From Tupaia tana (Eukaryota; Chordata; Mammalia; Scandentia; Tupaiidae): a DNA stretch of 64,000 bases. The position numbers were made by a program, and so were the translations under genes. Under the pieces are notes generated by a model. That model was not told the origin of the DNA, ran no database searches, and saw only the letters and a list, made by a program, of their open reading frames with translations. How positions within the stretch are numbered: the first letter of the stretch is position 1; the number at the start of each line of letters is the position of its first letter. This document shows, piece after piece, positions 20,985-33,075 of this stretch. Location of the stretch: positions 76,125,791 through 76,189,790 of the forward strand of contig JAKSZU010000013.1 of the NCBI GenBank assembly GCA_026018925.1, written 5' to 3'.

Positions 20985-21620
20985 AATCTATTTCACCTCA
21001 GTCTTTCACGAATTCTCTACTGCAAGATTCTTCACATTTAAAATATTTATATAGCCTACCAGGACAAGTCTGGGAAAATAAGCAGACCTGGAGGAAAGAG
21101 ATTGGCAAGCTGCAGTAGCAACACCATCTGGCAGTAGCAGCCAGCTGGGGCTTATAGTGCTCTGGTAGAGAACACATCAGCACAAACTCCACAAAACTGA
21201 GACCTGAAATGACTTCCCCAGCCCAGACCTTTGGCAGTTTGTCTGAATCCACATGCTACTTTAATGTCCTGATTACTATAAGGCAGAATGTGCTGTCTGA
21301 CCTGAAACAGTTGTACTTACCACATTACCACACAGGAAAACTGCAGGAGCAGAAGATATACCTCGGCTCAGTAAAAAATAAGCTTGGGGATAAGTAGTAA
21401 ACCTTGGGTGAAGTAATTGTAAAGCTGAGGAGGCAACTCAGAGCAATAAAATGGGTTCTCCAATCATTTACCATCCTGATATAATCACCTTTGCAGTGAT
21501 CTTTGATAATAAATCAGCAGAGCTAGCTAAAGCAGCCATTCCTGGGGTAAAACAAGATTAATACTAGAGCTTCACAAGTAAGTGCACTCATTCACAAGAT
21601 GGTAACATCTTTCCACATTT
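20985..21620. other. Moderately GC-balanced segment, unidentified
   Basis: Less AT-rich than its surroundings, with an 84-aa minus frame (20,998-21,252) and a 62-aa plus frame (21,209-21,397) that overlap. I recognise neither. An old L1 5' region or a decayed pseudogene are both possible. Confidence 0.3.
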
Positions 21621-21860
21621 GAAAATAATGAACACTCAAGACATAGGGAGCTATGCAACTCTTGGAGTAAAGTGTCTAGTTAACATTACTTTATAAAACA
21701 AATTTAAAAAGGGAAAAGCATATTTAATTTTTTTATTTACCTTTGTAAGGGGATATGGTATCTTTTTTTTATCTCTGGAAAGAGTGTTTAAAAACTCCAA
21801 AGCAGAACTAAGAAAGTTTAACTTTTCCTGACATCAGATTTTATGCAGCTCTACATATTT

Positions 21861-21904
21861 ATGTGTGTGTGTGTGTGTGTATACATACATACATATATAT
21901 ACAT

Positions 21905-21956
<52 letters not shown>
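21861..21956 (+). repeat. (TG)n(TACA)n(TA)n compound microsatellite
   Basis: TGTG run, then ATACATAC variants, then about 17 uninterrupted AT units. Confidence 0.9.
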
Positions 21957-21959
<3 letters not shown>

Positions 21960-22259
21960 TGACTGCTTTTGCTATAAAATTAGGTACTGCAGTAGACTTT
22001 ACCACATAGGAAGAGAGAGTGCAAAATGGCAAAATGATCTTGGTTTCCTGACTAAAGTTAACTGTAAATTAAATTATGATTGTGGAAGCTTTTTAGCTTA
22101 TTCAGTCGAACTTAGCAAGTAATTTTCTTAATTTATTCATTAAAATTGATAAATATTAAGTATGTACTCTACTCTAAAAACTCTCTGAAGAGTTTAGAAT
22201 ATAGAGTTGAATAAGAAATTGTCACACTAAATGGAGGTAACTGTCATTAACTACTAATT

Positions 22260-22680
22260 GCAATAGAATGGAGTGACTCACTGCCTCGGGCTTTTAAGGG
22301 AGGCCTTGCAGAGATGTCCTATGAGCTGGTGTAGTGAATTCTTACAATTTTGTGTGTTTCAGTAGCCATTTTAAATATGTCAAATTTTTCTACACTGAGG
22401 AGCAGCTCTTATTCACCCCTGACAGTTTCTAATTCTATATCTCCTCCTAGTTCCTTAGTATGGTCCATCCAGACATCTGTTTTATAGAACTACCTTTTGA
22501 TGAGAATCAACTTTATTTGCTCTGCCAATTCCCCTCCACATACACAAATGGACTGTGCAAATATGCCACATTGTGCACCTCTAGGTCACAGTACGAGCTC
22601 CTGGAACTCCTGCCTGATTGCTTTAAATCCAACAATTAAATTCTCTATGGAGTATCCCAGCATCAGTGACACAGGTGGTA
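22260..22680. other. Low-copy DNA
   Basis: No recognised repeat. A 68-aa frame at 22,497-22,703 shows no domain. Confidence 0.4.
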
Positions 22681-22890
22681 GCTGTACTAACTTACAGTGC
22701 TAGAAGCCACATGACCCACCACAGATTCAGACCCTGAGTCAACCTGAAACACGCCAGAAAGAACCACAATCCTGACTAACTAGAAGGCAGAGGGAAGGGA
22801 ATCTTGGTGTAAAAAGACCCTATCAACGTTGCTATCTGTTATGCTTTTCTCTCTTACCCACTCTCTCTTAAAAGAAATAAGATAAAAATT
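22675..22890 (+). repeat. Possible SINE-C relic
   Basis: GTGGTAGCTGTACTAACTT, CTAGAAGCCACATGACC, TTGGTGTAAAAAGACCC and CTCTCTTACCCACTCTCTC followed by AAAGAAATAAGATAAA follow the head, body and CT-tract order of SINE-C, strongly diverged. Confidence 0.4.
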
Positions 22891-22899
22891 TTAAAATTA

Positions 22900-23985
22900 A
22901 TAAATAAGTCTCTGTGGGAAAACTGTCTGGGAAACACAGTGGACCCCGATAAAGACCTTGGCTCATGAATTCCTCTTTCTTTTTCCTCCCTAGCAAAGAT
23001 TGATCTCTACGTGGCCTTTAGGTATGCCCTGTATCCACAGGGCCTATAAATAATACAATCTTTATTTTCATCTATGTCTCTCCTAATCATTGAAGGAGAA
23101 CTCTCCAACTTAGAGATTCTAAATTGCAACAGCTAGATATAGGTTGAAAATCTGGAGTTTATGAGCAAAAGGGCATTTCAGGATTTTGGCCAGAGCAATA
23201 AAATGAACAAGGAAATATTAACAGGTGTATAAAAGAGCTCAGGGAATGGAGGCTCCTTCAATGATGCTGAAGTGTAGAGTACATAAGGATAAGTGCTATG
23301 AAGTTAAAAATGAAAAGAAATTTCATGTCTAATAATGAAATTTTATTAATTTGAGTCATCATGAATTACTCTGTGTATAATACTAAGAAGTGTTAATTTT
23401 TTATAGCGGCAAATGGCAAAAAATGAATGTTTTAAAGGTAAAGACTGTCATGAGAAGATTTTCATTTTATAGCAGGTGAGGGAAAATGAAATAAGGTCAT
23501 ACTAAGTTTTAGGGAAATAAATTGTTCAATTTATATATCTAAATATGTATTAAAGATTTATATCAGTAAAGTCATATTCATTTACATATTTTGTTTGGTT
23601 TTCCAAATTGCAAAAATAGCATTACTTCTTTATATTTAATTATGTAATTTTCAAAGTTAGTTCATCATTGTATACCTAGAGATAAGTCTGAAAGATACAT
23701 TTGGTGAAACATACATTTCACCATTTTCCCATGTTATTACTGATTATTGATTCCTATTGTATCTGAATATTTTAGTTTCCATTTAAGACTAGATATTTTG
23801 CTAAGGAGAGATTGGGCCATCATATAGGAATTCATTTCAATACTGGAATCAAAATTCAGAGAGTTTTCTGCTTTTGAGGTGGTTGGTCAAAATTTGAAAG
23901 ACACCAATGGTCCCATAGATAATGATAATTTTATTAAATAAACTTTCTGAAGACAAATATCTCAAAATATTTTTTAAAAAGTCTA
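22900..23985. other. AT-rich low-copy DNA
   Basis: No recognised feature. Confidence 0.5.
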
Positions 23986-24161
23986 TTTGTGGACGAAATG
24001 GTGCTCCAGCAATAAAACACAACTCTGCAAAGCAGTCCCACATGGGAAGGTTTCTGGTTCAAGTCTGGATATCTTCCTGAGATCCCAGGCAAGAACTTGA
24101 CCATGATCCAGGGCTGGCTGAAGGCTGGAGGTGGAGTGCATCATTAAGATTCTGTTGGGAG

Positions 24162-24412
24162 GGACCAGCAGTTAGCGTAATGGCTATGTCGCTGGACTCC
24201 CACGTAGTCGACCGCGGTTCGAGTCCCGGACCCGGCGGCTTAAACTCACGCCGGGCGCGTGTGCGTGCGTGCCCAAGATCCCAAGAGAAGGGATTGCGGC
24301 GTGGCCATCCCCCCTGGGGGGTGATTTCTCGCTTTCTATCTCTCTGTCTCTCTCTGTCTGTCTGGCAAGCGCACGTGCCCTATAGCAAAAACCTCTCCAA
24401 AAAAAAAAAAAA
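24162..24412 (+). repeat. SINE-A, first of a tandem pair
   Basis: AAGATTCTGTTGGGAG occurs at 24,146-24,161, 24,413-24,428 and 24,708-24,723, bracketing both elements. Head and B box are canonical (GACCGCGGTTCGAGTCCCGG). A short deletion has removed the GAATGGAGG part of the body. Confidence 0.95.
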
Positions 24413-24428
24413 AAGATTCTGTTGGGAG

Positions 24429-24707
24429 GGACCGGCAGTTAGCGTAATGGCTATTTTGCTGGACTCCCACGTAGTCGACCGCGGTTTGCATCCTGGACCC
24501 AGTGGCTTAAACTCACACGGGGCGCATGTGCGTGCGTGCCCAAGATCTCAAGAGGAGAATGGAGGAGAAGGGATTGTGGCGTGGCCATCCCCCCCTGGGG
24601 GGGGGGGGTGATTTCTTGCTTTCTGTCTCTTATCTCTCTCTGTCTGTCTGGTGAGTGCACACGCCCTATAGCAAAAAAAAAAAAAAAAGAAAAAACAACT
24701 CTTCAAA
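24429..24707 (+). repeat. SINE-A, second of a tandem pair
   Basis: Shares the 16-bp target repeat with its neighbour but differs from it at many positions (B box GGTTTGCATCC, extra G run at 24,597-24,609) and retains the body piece the first copy lacks. Two independent insertions are more likely than duplication of one. Confidence 0.93.
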
Positions 24708-25276
24708 AAGATTCTGTTGGGAGTGCAAGCTCTCTCTCTCTCTCTCTCTGTCTCATTCATTGAAGCAAGAAAGAAATAAACTTCAAAATACTGTTTTTGC
24801 AGGTTTGCCATCCCTATCTGTTAATTATCCATTAAGTCTATTTGATTTTCTTTTTTTTTCTCAAAAAAGGAAATAGTTCTCAAACATTTTTTCAAGTTAC
24901 AAGAAATAATACATAGTTATAACAATGCAATCAAGTTACACTAAATAAAAAGGAGTAGTCTTACCATATCCTACCTTTAGATCTAGTCTTTGTAGTAATC
25001 AGTGTTCACAGTTGATATATCCACTCATCATTTTATGTATTTGTATTTTCTCAGAAATATTAACTAAGTGCCAATGTTAAAACAATAGATAGAAATTACC
25101 TTCTTAGAAAAAGAAGAAGGAAGTAGTAGAGAGAGCAGAACAGGAGTAGGAGGAGGAAGAAGAAAAAAATGGAGGAGGGGAGAAAAAGAAATGAGGAAAA
25201 AACATAGAAGCTGTAAAGTAGATCTGGACTCACTAATCTGTACTTTCACTTTACATAAACAAGTTTTAAAAAAGTG

Positions 25277-25735
25277 TTCTGAGGAATGAGTTGCTTTAAG
25301 CTGGGGGAGTCATTACATTCCTCCCTGCCCCTGCCCTTGCAGGAGGGCAGAGAACTGCTTCTTTCCTACTCCACAACAAATAGCAGGAAGGCTCCAAAAG
25401 AGACTGGGGGTTCCTGCAAGAAGGGGACTTGGCCCCACTTCCCCACAAGCTGTGGAAACACAGAAGCCCTTTCTGTTATACCAGAGAGCTCAGTGAAAGT
25501 ACTTTAATGAGCAAGACATGCGTGCTAGAATTTGGAGGCAATCAGTCCCTGAGCGTCACATAGTTGCCTCTTCCCTCTTAGAGAATCCTTCAGGCAAAGT
25601 CTGGCTGAAGCAACTACATCACGGTAGGACAAGCAACGAGGTCCATCCATACTGGAAGCAGCTTGACATTGCAACATCTGGGAATGTACTTGGGCCCAGC
25701 AGCCTCTAAGAAAGGTAACTTGGCTTTCGTTATCT
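25277..25735. other. GC-balanced segment, unidentified
   Basis: Contains CTGCCCCTGCCCTTGCAG and a 73-aa frame (25,286-25,507) and a 63-aa frame (25,518-25,709). No protein family recognised. It could be an old L1 5'UTR or LTR. Confidence 0.3.
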
Positions 25736-25939
25736 TCAGAGCATCCATCCAGGAAGGAGTCTTACTGACAGGAAACACCAGAAACATGAAGCCGAGAATG
25801 TGCCATTAAGCACAGAAGCTGCAGGAAAGTGGTAGGGAACACACAAATGACCAACCAGTGACAGCTTCACCTGTGTCAAAGAACTGCAAAACTTCCAAAG
25901 GAGCAACACATCTGTGCTTAGTGCAAAATCAAGGTCAAG

Positions 25940-26100
25940 TCTCAATAACAAAATATAAGTCAAAAAAGCAGACTCAGAAGACTATATTCACATGAATCCC
26001 TTTTATGAAGTTCAAAATCAAGCAAAACCAAACAATATATTGATTAGCCATGCATATACCTGTGATAACTCTTAAAACAAAAAGAAATGAAAATAATGCC
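25940..26100 (+). repeat. Old interspersed repeat fragment, unassigned
   Basis: CAGACTCAGAAGACTATATT, ATGAATCCCTTTTATGAAG and CAAAATCAAGCAAAACC resemble a mammalian repeat 3' region I cannot name. Confidence 0.3.
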
Positions 26101-26135
26101 AAACCTCTAACCCTTTAAGAGAGAAACAAAAAGGA

Positions 26136-26390
26136 AGGATCAGCAGTTGGTGTAATGGCTATGTTGCTGGACTCCCATGGAGCCGACCATGGTTCGAGTC
26201 CTGAACCTGGTGGCTTAAACTCACACTGGGCACATGTGCGTGCATGCTCAAGATCCTGAGAGGAAAATGGAAGAGGGATTGCAGAATGGCCATCCCCCTG
26301 GGGGGCGATTTCTTGCTTTCTGCCTCTCTTTCTCTCTCTGTCTTTCTGGTGAGCACATGCGCCTGATAGCAAAAAGCTCTAAAAAAAAAA
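26136..26390 (+). repeat. SINE-A
   Basis: 18-bp target duplication AGAGAGAAACAAAAAGGA at 26,118-26,135 with one mismatch in the copy at 26,391-26,408. Confidence 0.93.
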
Positions 26391-26409
26391 AGAGAGAAGC
26401 AAAAAGGAA

Positions 26410-27825
26410 AAATAGAAGGTGAACCCATGGGTAAAACTAACTTAATATTACTATGTTTTTGACATGAGTAATGAGTTGAGAGTACTCATTATAATATTAA
26501 AAGTAAATAAAAAGACATTAGCACAGGTTGGTTATGTTACTATGTCATTAAACCTGGGATTATAATTAATCTATATCTCTTCATCAGACACCTATATTTA
26601 GAAAAAGGGAAGAGTCTCACTGTAATATGTATGTTCTTATTGCAGTTTTAAAAAATTAATAATAATTGCTGATATACTCCAACTGTGTTATAACATTGTT
26701 AATAAAATTTTAAATATACATGACAGGTATAAATTAAGACTATATTGAGATATTCAAGGTTATGTGTTGCTCACCAGCGTCTTGAGTCTGCCTTCACCTT
26801 AGCTCTTGCTGTTCCATGTTTAGGGTTATAAATAGAAAATAATGATTTCATTTGTTCACCTTATATTCATTTTGCACTTGGTGAATCATACGAGTTGAAT
26901 GGTCTTCCTTCAAACTAATTATGCCTTCTCACATCTTTTGGAAAATCCTTCCAAACGTTTCATTGGCTTAGGTGTCTTTACATTATTTTTGACCTGTGAT
27001 TCACGTTTTCAAAGGTGGAGCATGTTGAAACTACAGGCTATAATCACCACATTTATCGCAGAAATCATCTCAATGTGGTTTTATTATTTCTAGCATTTTC
27101 TGTTTTTCATGAAAACTTACATTAATAGATCTAAGAGGTAGTCAATTGTTATTGAATTCTTACCGAAGAAAGGAAGATATTCTATTTCCTTCCTTCCTTT
27201 AGTAAATCTATTTTAAAGAGATTTCTAACTAAAGATACTAAATATTCCCCTGATGTTACTGCCAAAGCCCTGTGAGTTATAGAAGATTAACAGGTATCCA
27301 CTGGGGTCTTCCCCAAGCACAGTGTCGGGGTGAGTAAAGGAAGTAGTGTAGTCAGTCTGCCTTTTTGTTGGCATTCAACTTCAGCCATGGTACTAACATA
27401 TGAGAAAACCTTTCATTTATACTCAGGGCCATCCATCTAGCCGTTTCCTATATGTGGAAAGCATATGCCAGTTATTTTCTTGCCTGACGACTCCTTTCTT
27501 AAATCTTTGCTCCCTTTTTGACTTTCCAATGAAACATACCCTGGCATTCTTATTTAATATCAGAAATAGCCTTCTTATCCCAAGACTACCAGCATCCTTC
27601 AACCTGCTTGAATTTTTCTTTCACCAAAGGACTTAATCATTTTCTGATATACTACATTTTTTTTATTTTTATTTTTACTATTGTCTTCTCATGGTTTTCT
27701 GATTTTTTTTAGGTTTATTACTATTTTACTCCTACAGCTAAATTTTAAGGTTTAAATAGGTAGTAATCTCTGTGTCTAATTCACTGTTCTATCCCAAGCA
27801 CTTTGAGATACGTCTTGTGTAAAGT
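26410..27825. other. Low-copy AT-rich DNA
   Basis: No recognised repeat. Frames at 26,899 and 27,400 encode no recognised domain. Confidence 0.45.
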
Positions 27826-27839
27826 AGAACTTAGTATAT

Positions 27840-27995
27840 TAAAATGAAATGATCACATGTATGATAGTATCTTTAACTGGACTAACATATGATGTGTTCA
27901 TGCTGGGAAAGTTCATTTTATAAGCTATAATGATATACAGTTATTGAATATATACAAATAAATTAGAATGAAATAAATAACTGAAATATGTTACA
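27840..27995 (+). mobile_element. L1-family 3' end fragment, older subfamily
   Basis: ATCACATGTATGATAGTATC, TTTAACTGGACTAACAT and TTATTGAATATATACAAATAA follow the order of the L1 3'UTR at 11,970-12,070 (GATAACATGTATAGTATTTT, CAACTGGACTGATC, GATTGAATGTTTAAA). Confidence 0.45.
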
Positions 27996-29420
27996 TATTT
28001 ATGGCATCCTTCCCAATTTCTAGCAATACTGTTTTTTTTCATTTTACTATTTTAGAGTTAACACTAATTTCAATAGGGCTCTGGAACAGGAAAGTTAGAT
28101 ATTCTTAATAAAAGGTTTTTTTAATCCCATTTTACCAAAGCCTCACAATTTTATCATTTTTAAGCAGAATTAAATAATCTACACAGCAGATAACTGCTTC
28201 TGTTCCCATTAGAAACATGCAAGTGAAGCAAACTTATTACCAAAATACCTCATCTTGTGAGCATGAAAACAGAGAAATAGAAGGAAGTTGGATAACTTTT
28301 AATGTCTATGGCATCAAATAATGTTAGCTTGATGCATCTATCTAACCTTCCTCAAGGAGACAGACACAAATAAACATTAGTGCTCATTCATCAGGGAAAG
28401 TTTTTACAGGCAGAATAACACAGCATACTGTGATCTTCTGCTCTTTGATTTCTGCTTTACAGTTTCTAGCAGACCCTCACATTGAATCACAAAGCATTAC
28501 TTAGTTCGAATGAATTGTAGCCATGCAGTCTAGGATGTACAAGCAGGATATTCTTGATTAAATTTTAGTATTTTCTAAGGTCCTTGATAATATGTAGTTA
28601 CCGGCAGCCTCGTGGATTGTGTCATTTTTGTAGCAGCTTGGTCTTACCCATTGCATTTGCATTCTCAGTAAATTTATTTTTGAAGCAGAATCTTAAACCA
28701 TTTGGTAAAGGTATCCTACCATTGCATTCATATTCTAATGATATTACTTTCATTAAAGGGTCAGTTTGAAAGACAGAGCACATAAGTGGAAATAAGTCTC
28801 CAAAAAAATTATCTAAAAAATAATATGGCATTTTACTTTTTGGCTATTGATACCACACCCAACTACTATGAGAGAAATTTTATATTCACCTAAAAACTGG
28901 TAAATATTTTATGAAGTCTTCATTCATCTGGCCATACCAAATCCCATACCATTTATTTGAGTATCTTTTAGTTAACAAGATAAAATGACAATGTTTATCA
29001 CGTTGAACAAATCATTGAATTTAAAAGATAATAAATGTTTTATAATAAACATGATTTTTATCTTACAATAGTCCATGTATCAGATATCAATTTAGTACTT
29101 TCTTTAGCAAAGAAGTTGACATAATCTGCTCTTAAACTTTTCCTTTTTTAGCCAAATTATTTTAATTCTTAGTTACTAAAAAGAAGTTCAAATAAATCTC
29201 ATTGTATTTTAATATTATTTCACTGTATATTGCTTCCCATTGCACTCATTTTAGCATCAGTTCTCAAATAATCTATGCGATTTATAGTTCAAATGTATAA
29301 ATGACAAAATACAAACTTAATAAAGTTAGGCATAGGGTGCAAGAATAGCCAGTTTCATATATAAATCTATGGATCAGCTTTACATGGGTGATAGAGCTTT
29401 AAAATAATAAATACCTATGG
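27996..29420. other. Low-copy AT-rich DNA
   Basis: No recognised feature; the overlapping short frames at 28,584-28,831 on both strands are uninformative. Confidence 0.45.
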
Positions 29421-29425
29421 TGACA

Positions 29426-29685
29426 GGGACCAGCAGTTAGCGTAATGGCTATGTCACTGAACTCCCATGTAGTTGACCGCGGTTCGAGTCCCAGACCCGC
29501 TGGCTTAAACTCACGCCGGGTGCGTGTGCATGCGTGCCCAGGATCCGAAGAGGAGAATGGAGAAGGGATTGAGGCGTGGCCATCCCCCCGGGGGATGATT
29601 TCTCACTTTCTTTCTCTCTGTCTCTCTCTGTCTTTCTGGCAAGCACACATGCCTTATAGCAAAAACCTCTCTCTCAAAAAAAAAA
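29426..29685 (+). repeat. SINE-A
   Basis: Flanks TATGGTGACA (ending 29,425) and TATGGTTACA (from 29,687) are a decayed target duplication. Body shows CCCCCCGGGGG. Confidence 0.9.
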
Positions 29686-29689
29686 TTAT

Positions 29690-30738
29690 GGTTACAAAAT
29701 GAAGAATTTTGTTCTTGTTTAAGAAACTGAATTTCCTACACCTTTATGAATGAACTAAGGGCATTGAAAGTTTCCCAAATAGTTAAAAAAGTAACTTGAA
29801 AAATCAAGAATCATTTGTGAAGTTGAATTATAAGTTTTTTATCTAAACTGTAGAAATGATAGAAGCACATTATTTTGCCAACTGCAAATATGTGAAAATG
29901 ATCAAAGGTATTTAGCAATTTATTTTTTTCAGTATGAACTGTGCACCTTAATAACAACCTGAGATATAAAATGTGCTATGAGCAATAATATCTGTACCTC
30001 AGTGAATAAGCTGACATCAAAGATGTCTCTAAGGTTTTGATCTCTTACTGAAAGCAGTTAGCTTAGCGATTGTGCTGTTAAGTCTACTGCTTTAGGTCAG
30101 AAAGCCTGAACTTTTTGATTTCAGATTTTTCAGAAGTGTGAAGTCATTAAGAAAAATGTAAAAGTTATTTTCATCATGTTACCTATAAAACCCCATGAGA
30201 AATATTATGCACAAATATAAACGTTTCCTGCCAGTGAAGTAAAGTTGTGAATACAACTTTTTCTATTACCATATATGTGGTTATTATGTGCCTGTGGGGT
30301 AAAGCGTGCATAAAGTGTCAGGAGAGTCTGACCCAAGTTCCAAGAGCTACATAGGACATTAAAACTGAGCACAGCTGAGATAAAGCACTCCCAATTAAAA
30401 AAGATAATAATAATAACTTCCTCCGTTGTATTTCAGATCAATTGAAACCTAGATTTCAATTGAATCTGAATCTCTTATAAATACCTTCTAAAAATTAAAA
30501 ATAATACACAGCACATGAACAGGAAAAACCTGAAAGATGCAGTTGCCTTAATGCAATGTATAGTTGTAAACACATAAAAACAAATAAAATATAATTATGA
30601 ATGAGCAGAGTAAGGATTCATTCAAACTGAAATGTCTTAGTTATAGGCATTGTTATATTTTGTTGTGTAGTTACATAATTAAACTATGTTTCTTGGTTTC
30701 CTTGAACAGATTTCTTTATTTCTACCCTTAAACTTAAG
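29690..30738. other. Low-copy AT-rich DNA
   Basis: No confident repeat; 30,050-30,410 has weak SINE-C-like pieces (GCAGTTAGCTTAGCGATTG, TGGGGTAAAGCGTGC) that I do not call. Confidence 0.4.
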
Positions 30739-30741
30739 GAG

Positions 30742-30975
30742 TGGACGGTCAGTCACTAGCATGGAGGTTAAGGGCATTGATCTCACATGGCCAGCAGTAC
30801 AGTTTGAGTCCCAGACCCAGTAGCTTAAAAATAATGCTGGAAGCACATGTGTGTGTGCTCAAAATCCCAAAGGGAGGGACAAATGGAGGAGAAGGGATTG
30901 TTGTGTGACCAAACCTCATGAGGGGTGCTTTCTCACATACCAATGAGAGTGCACATACCTTCTGTCATATTTTTA
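30742..30975 (+). repeat. SINE-A, older copy
   Basis: Head TGGACGGTCAGTCACTAGCATGG region, B box GTTTGAGTCCC, body GGAGGAGAAGGGATTG, tail CATACCTTCTGTCAT. Confidence 0.8.
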
Positions 30976-31013
30976 TCAAAATAAAAGTAGAAATATATTT
31001 TTCTATTGATAGT

Positions 31014-31276
31014 GGGACCAGCAGTTAGCATAATGACTATGTCGCTGAACTCCCATGTAGCTGACCACTGTTCAAGTCCTGGGCCTGGTGGCTTAAACTC
31101 ACTCCCAGCACGTGTGCATGCGTGCCCAAGATCCCAAGAGGAGAATGGAGGAGAAGGGATTGCGGCATGGCCATCCCCCCTGGGGGATGATTTCTCGCTT
31201 TCTCGCTTTCTGTCTGTCTCTATCTTTCTGGCGAGTGCACGCGCCCTATAGCAAAAACCTCTCGAAAAAAATTATT
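31014..31276 (+). repeat. SINE-A
   Basis: Flanked by ATTTTTCTATTGATAGT (30,997-31,013) and TTTTTTCTATTAATAGT (from about 31,277), a target duplication with a few changes. Confidence 0.92.
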
Positions 31277-31339
31277 TTTTTTCTATTAATAGTAAACTTA
31301 TGTGGAGGAATTAGAAGTCAGACATACTTGAGTCCAGGA

Positions 31340-31600
31340 TTAACTGATGGCATAATGGTTACGTTGCTGGGCTACCATGAAGTCAAGCGTGGCTTGAGAC
31401 CTGGACCTAGCAGCTTAAAACTCACACTAGGTGCATGTGCATGGGTGCTCCAAATCCTGAGTGGAGAATGGAGGAGGTGGGATTGCAGCATGGCCATCCC
31501 CCTGGGGTGTGATTTCTCACATTCTGTCTCTCTGGCAAGCTCACACTCCCTATAGCAAAAAATCTCTCTCTCTTAAAAAATTTTTTTAAAAAAAGATAAA
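31340..31600 (+). repeat. SINE-A
   Basis: Short flanking repeat GAGTCCAGGA at 31,330-31,339 and 31,601-31,610. Head lacks the usual GGACCAGCAG start (TTAACTGATGGCATAATGG). Confidence 0.88.
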
Positions 31601-31610
31601 GAGTCCAGGA

Positions 31611-32800
31611 ATAGAGCATAGATCAAAAATCTTGAGAACTGAATTTAAATTTCATTCCATACAAAAATGAGTTGTTTGAAAACCATTTTATTAAAATGAA
31701 CTTCGCCGATCCCCACATATGTTGAAACATGGTAAAGTGTAAAAACATTATGAAACTCTAAATACATGTTTTTTTAATTCTCCATACTCTTAGCACTGCA
31801 ACACTGAAAAAATTTTTCTAGTTTTTCTCTTATAGACAATACGGGTAAATATAAATTGATATTTAATTCATTAAACATTTTATAATATTTTGTGCATTAT
31901 TTAGGACTACCAAACCAAAAAGTACAACTAATATATGTATTTATGACCATTACAACAGTATATAGTTTTTAAAAATGGTGATAATATTTTTATGCATACA
32001 TGTTTGCATATGTGTACATGAATGCATGCACATGTACATATGTGTGAGTTTTGGGCTACCAGGACTTGGGATTCCAATTGCAGCAGCTATGTATATCAGC
32101 ATTACTGCTGCACAATAGGACTAACCTGAATTTTTTTAAGAAAATTAGTCTTTTGCCCATTCAGTTTTCACCCATTGCCTGTAAGTTGCTCTGGGCGTTT
32201 GGGGTGACTATGAAAAGAACAGGAAAACAGGAAATCCAATGAGATAGATCTAGCAGGAAAAAGGTGGAGGTAAAGCACTCTGCAGAGATTTACGTTTTCT
32301 AAGTTTGAGAGTGAAACTCAAGCTGTTGAAAAGTAAATCCATTTGCCAATACCCTTTGAGGCCTGCTACCTATAGATATGGCAATGAGTCAGACCAGGCA
32401 CATTTTGTGTGGCAGAATATAGGATTAGATAACTATAAACCCTCAGATGTCTGTTACTCAGACCACTCTAAGGCATCAAAGCAGCAGACTTTTATTCCAA
32501 CTTGCACTTTGTGTGCTCAGTAACCCTGCTGGGATCATTGATTTTTTACCAACACTCCTGAGGTCTGCTTTGCAGCTATAGACAGCCCACACTTCCACTT
32601 TCCTTTTCTCTCCATCAGTTTTTCACTTAGCATTCACATTGGCTACTTCCATCATTCTTCTGTCAATTCAGTAATCTTTAAAACTGAACTATTCAGTGTA
32701 GAAAATCTCTCTTAGGCTTGTGACAGAAGACAGTTATTTTGAATTAACTGAAGGGGTTTTTCTGTGGAGCCATTGTATTGAAGCTACAATCTATATAATA
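31611..32800. other. Low-copy DNA
   Basis: No recognised repeat; frames at 32,051 and 32,305 have no recognised domain. Confidence 0.45.
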
Positions 32801-32815
32801 ATATATAATAATTCT

Positions 32816-33075
32816 TGTTTTGGAGAGGTTTTTGCTATAGGGCACATACGCTTGCCAGAGAGACAGAGAGAGACAGAGAGACAGAAAGCGAGAAATCACC
32901 CCTCAGAGAGGATGGCCACGCCGTAATCCCTTCTCCTCCATTCTCCTCTCAGGATCTTGGGCACGCATGCACACGCACCTGGCATGAGTTTAAGCCACGG
33001 GTCCGGGACTTGAACAGCGGTCAATTACATGGGAGTCCAGCGACATAGCCATTACAGTAACTGCTGGCTCCAATG
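32816..33075 (-). repeat. SINE-A
   Basis: Target duplication TATAATAATTCT at 32,804-32,815 and 33,076-33,087. Confidence 0.93.

Larger units (their letters stand above)
23992..24790 (+). repeat. SINE-C split by two SINE-A insertions
   Basis: The 5' part 23,992-24,161 (GACGAAATGGTGCTCCAGC, CCATGATCCAGGGCTGGCTG) and the 3' part 24,708-24,790 (CAAGCTCTCTCTCTCTC, AAAGAAATAAAC) are co-linear with other SINE-C copies. The interruption is a SINE-A pair. Confidence 0.7.

Noticed and set aside
24180-24611. 143-aa frame with MSLDSHVVDRGSSPGPGGLNSRRARVRACPRS-type peptides, also seen at many other sites
   Set aside because: Recurrent at every SINE-A; it is the SINE sequence translated, not a gene family.
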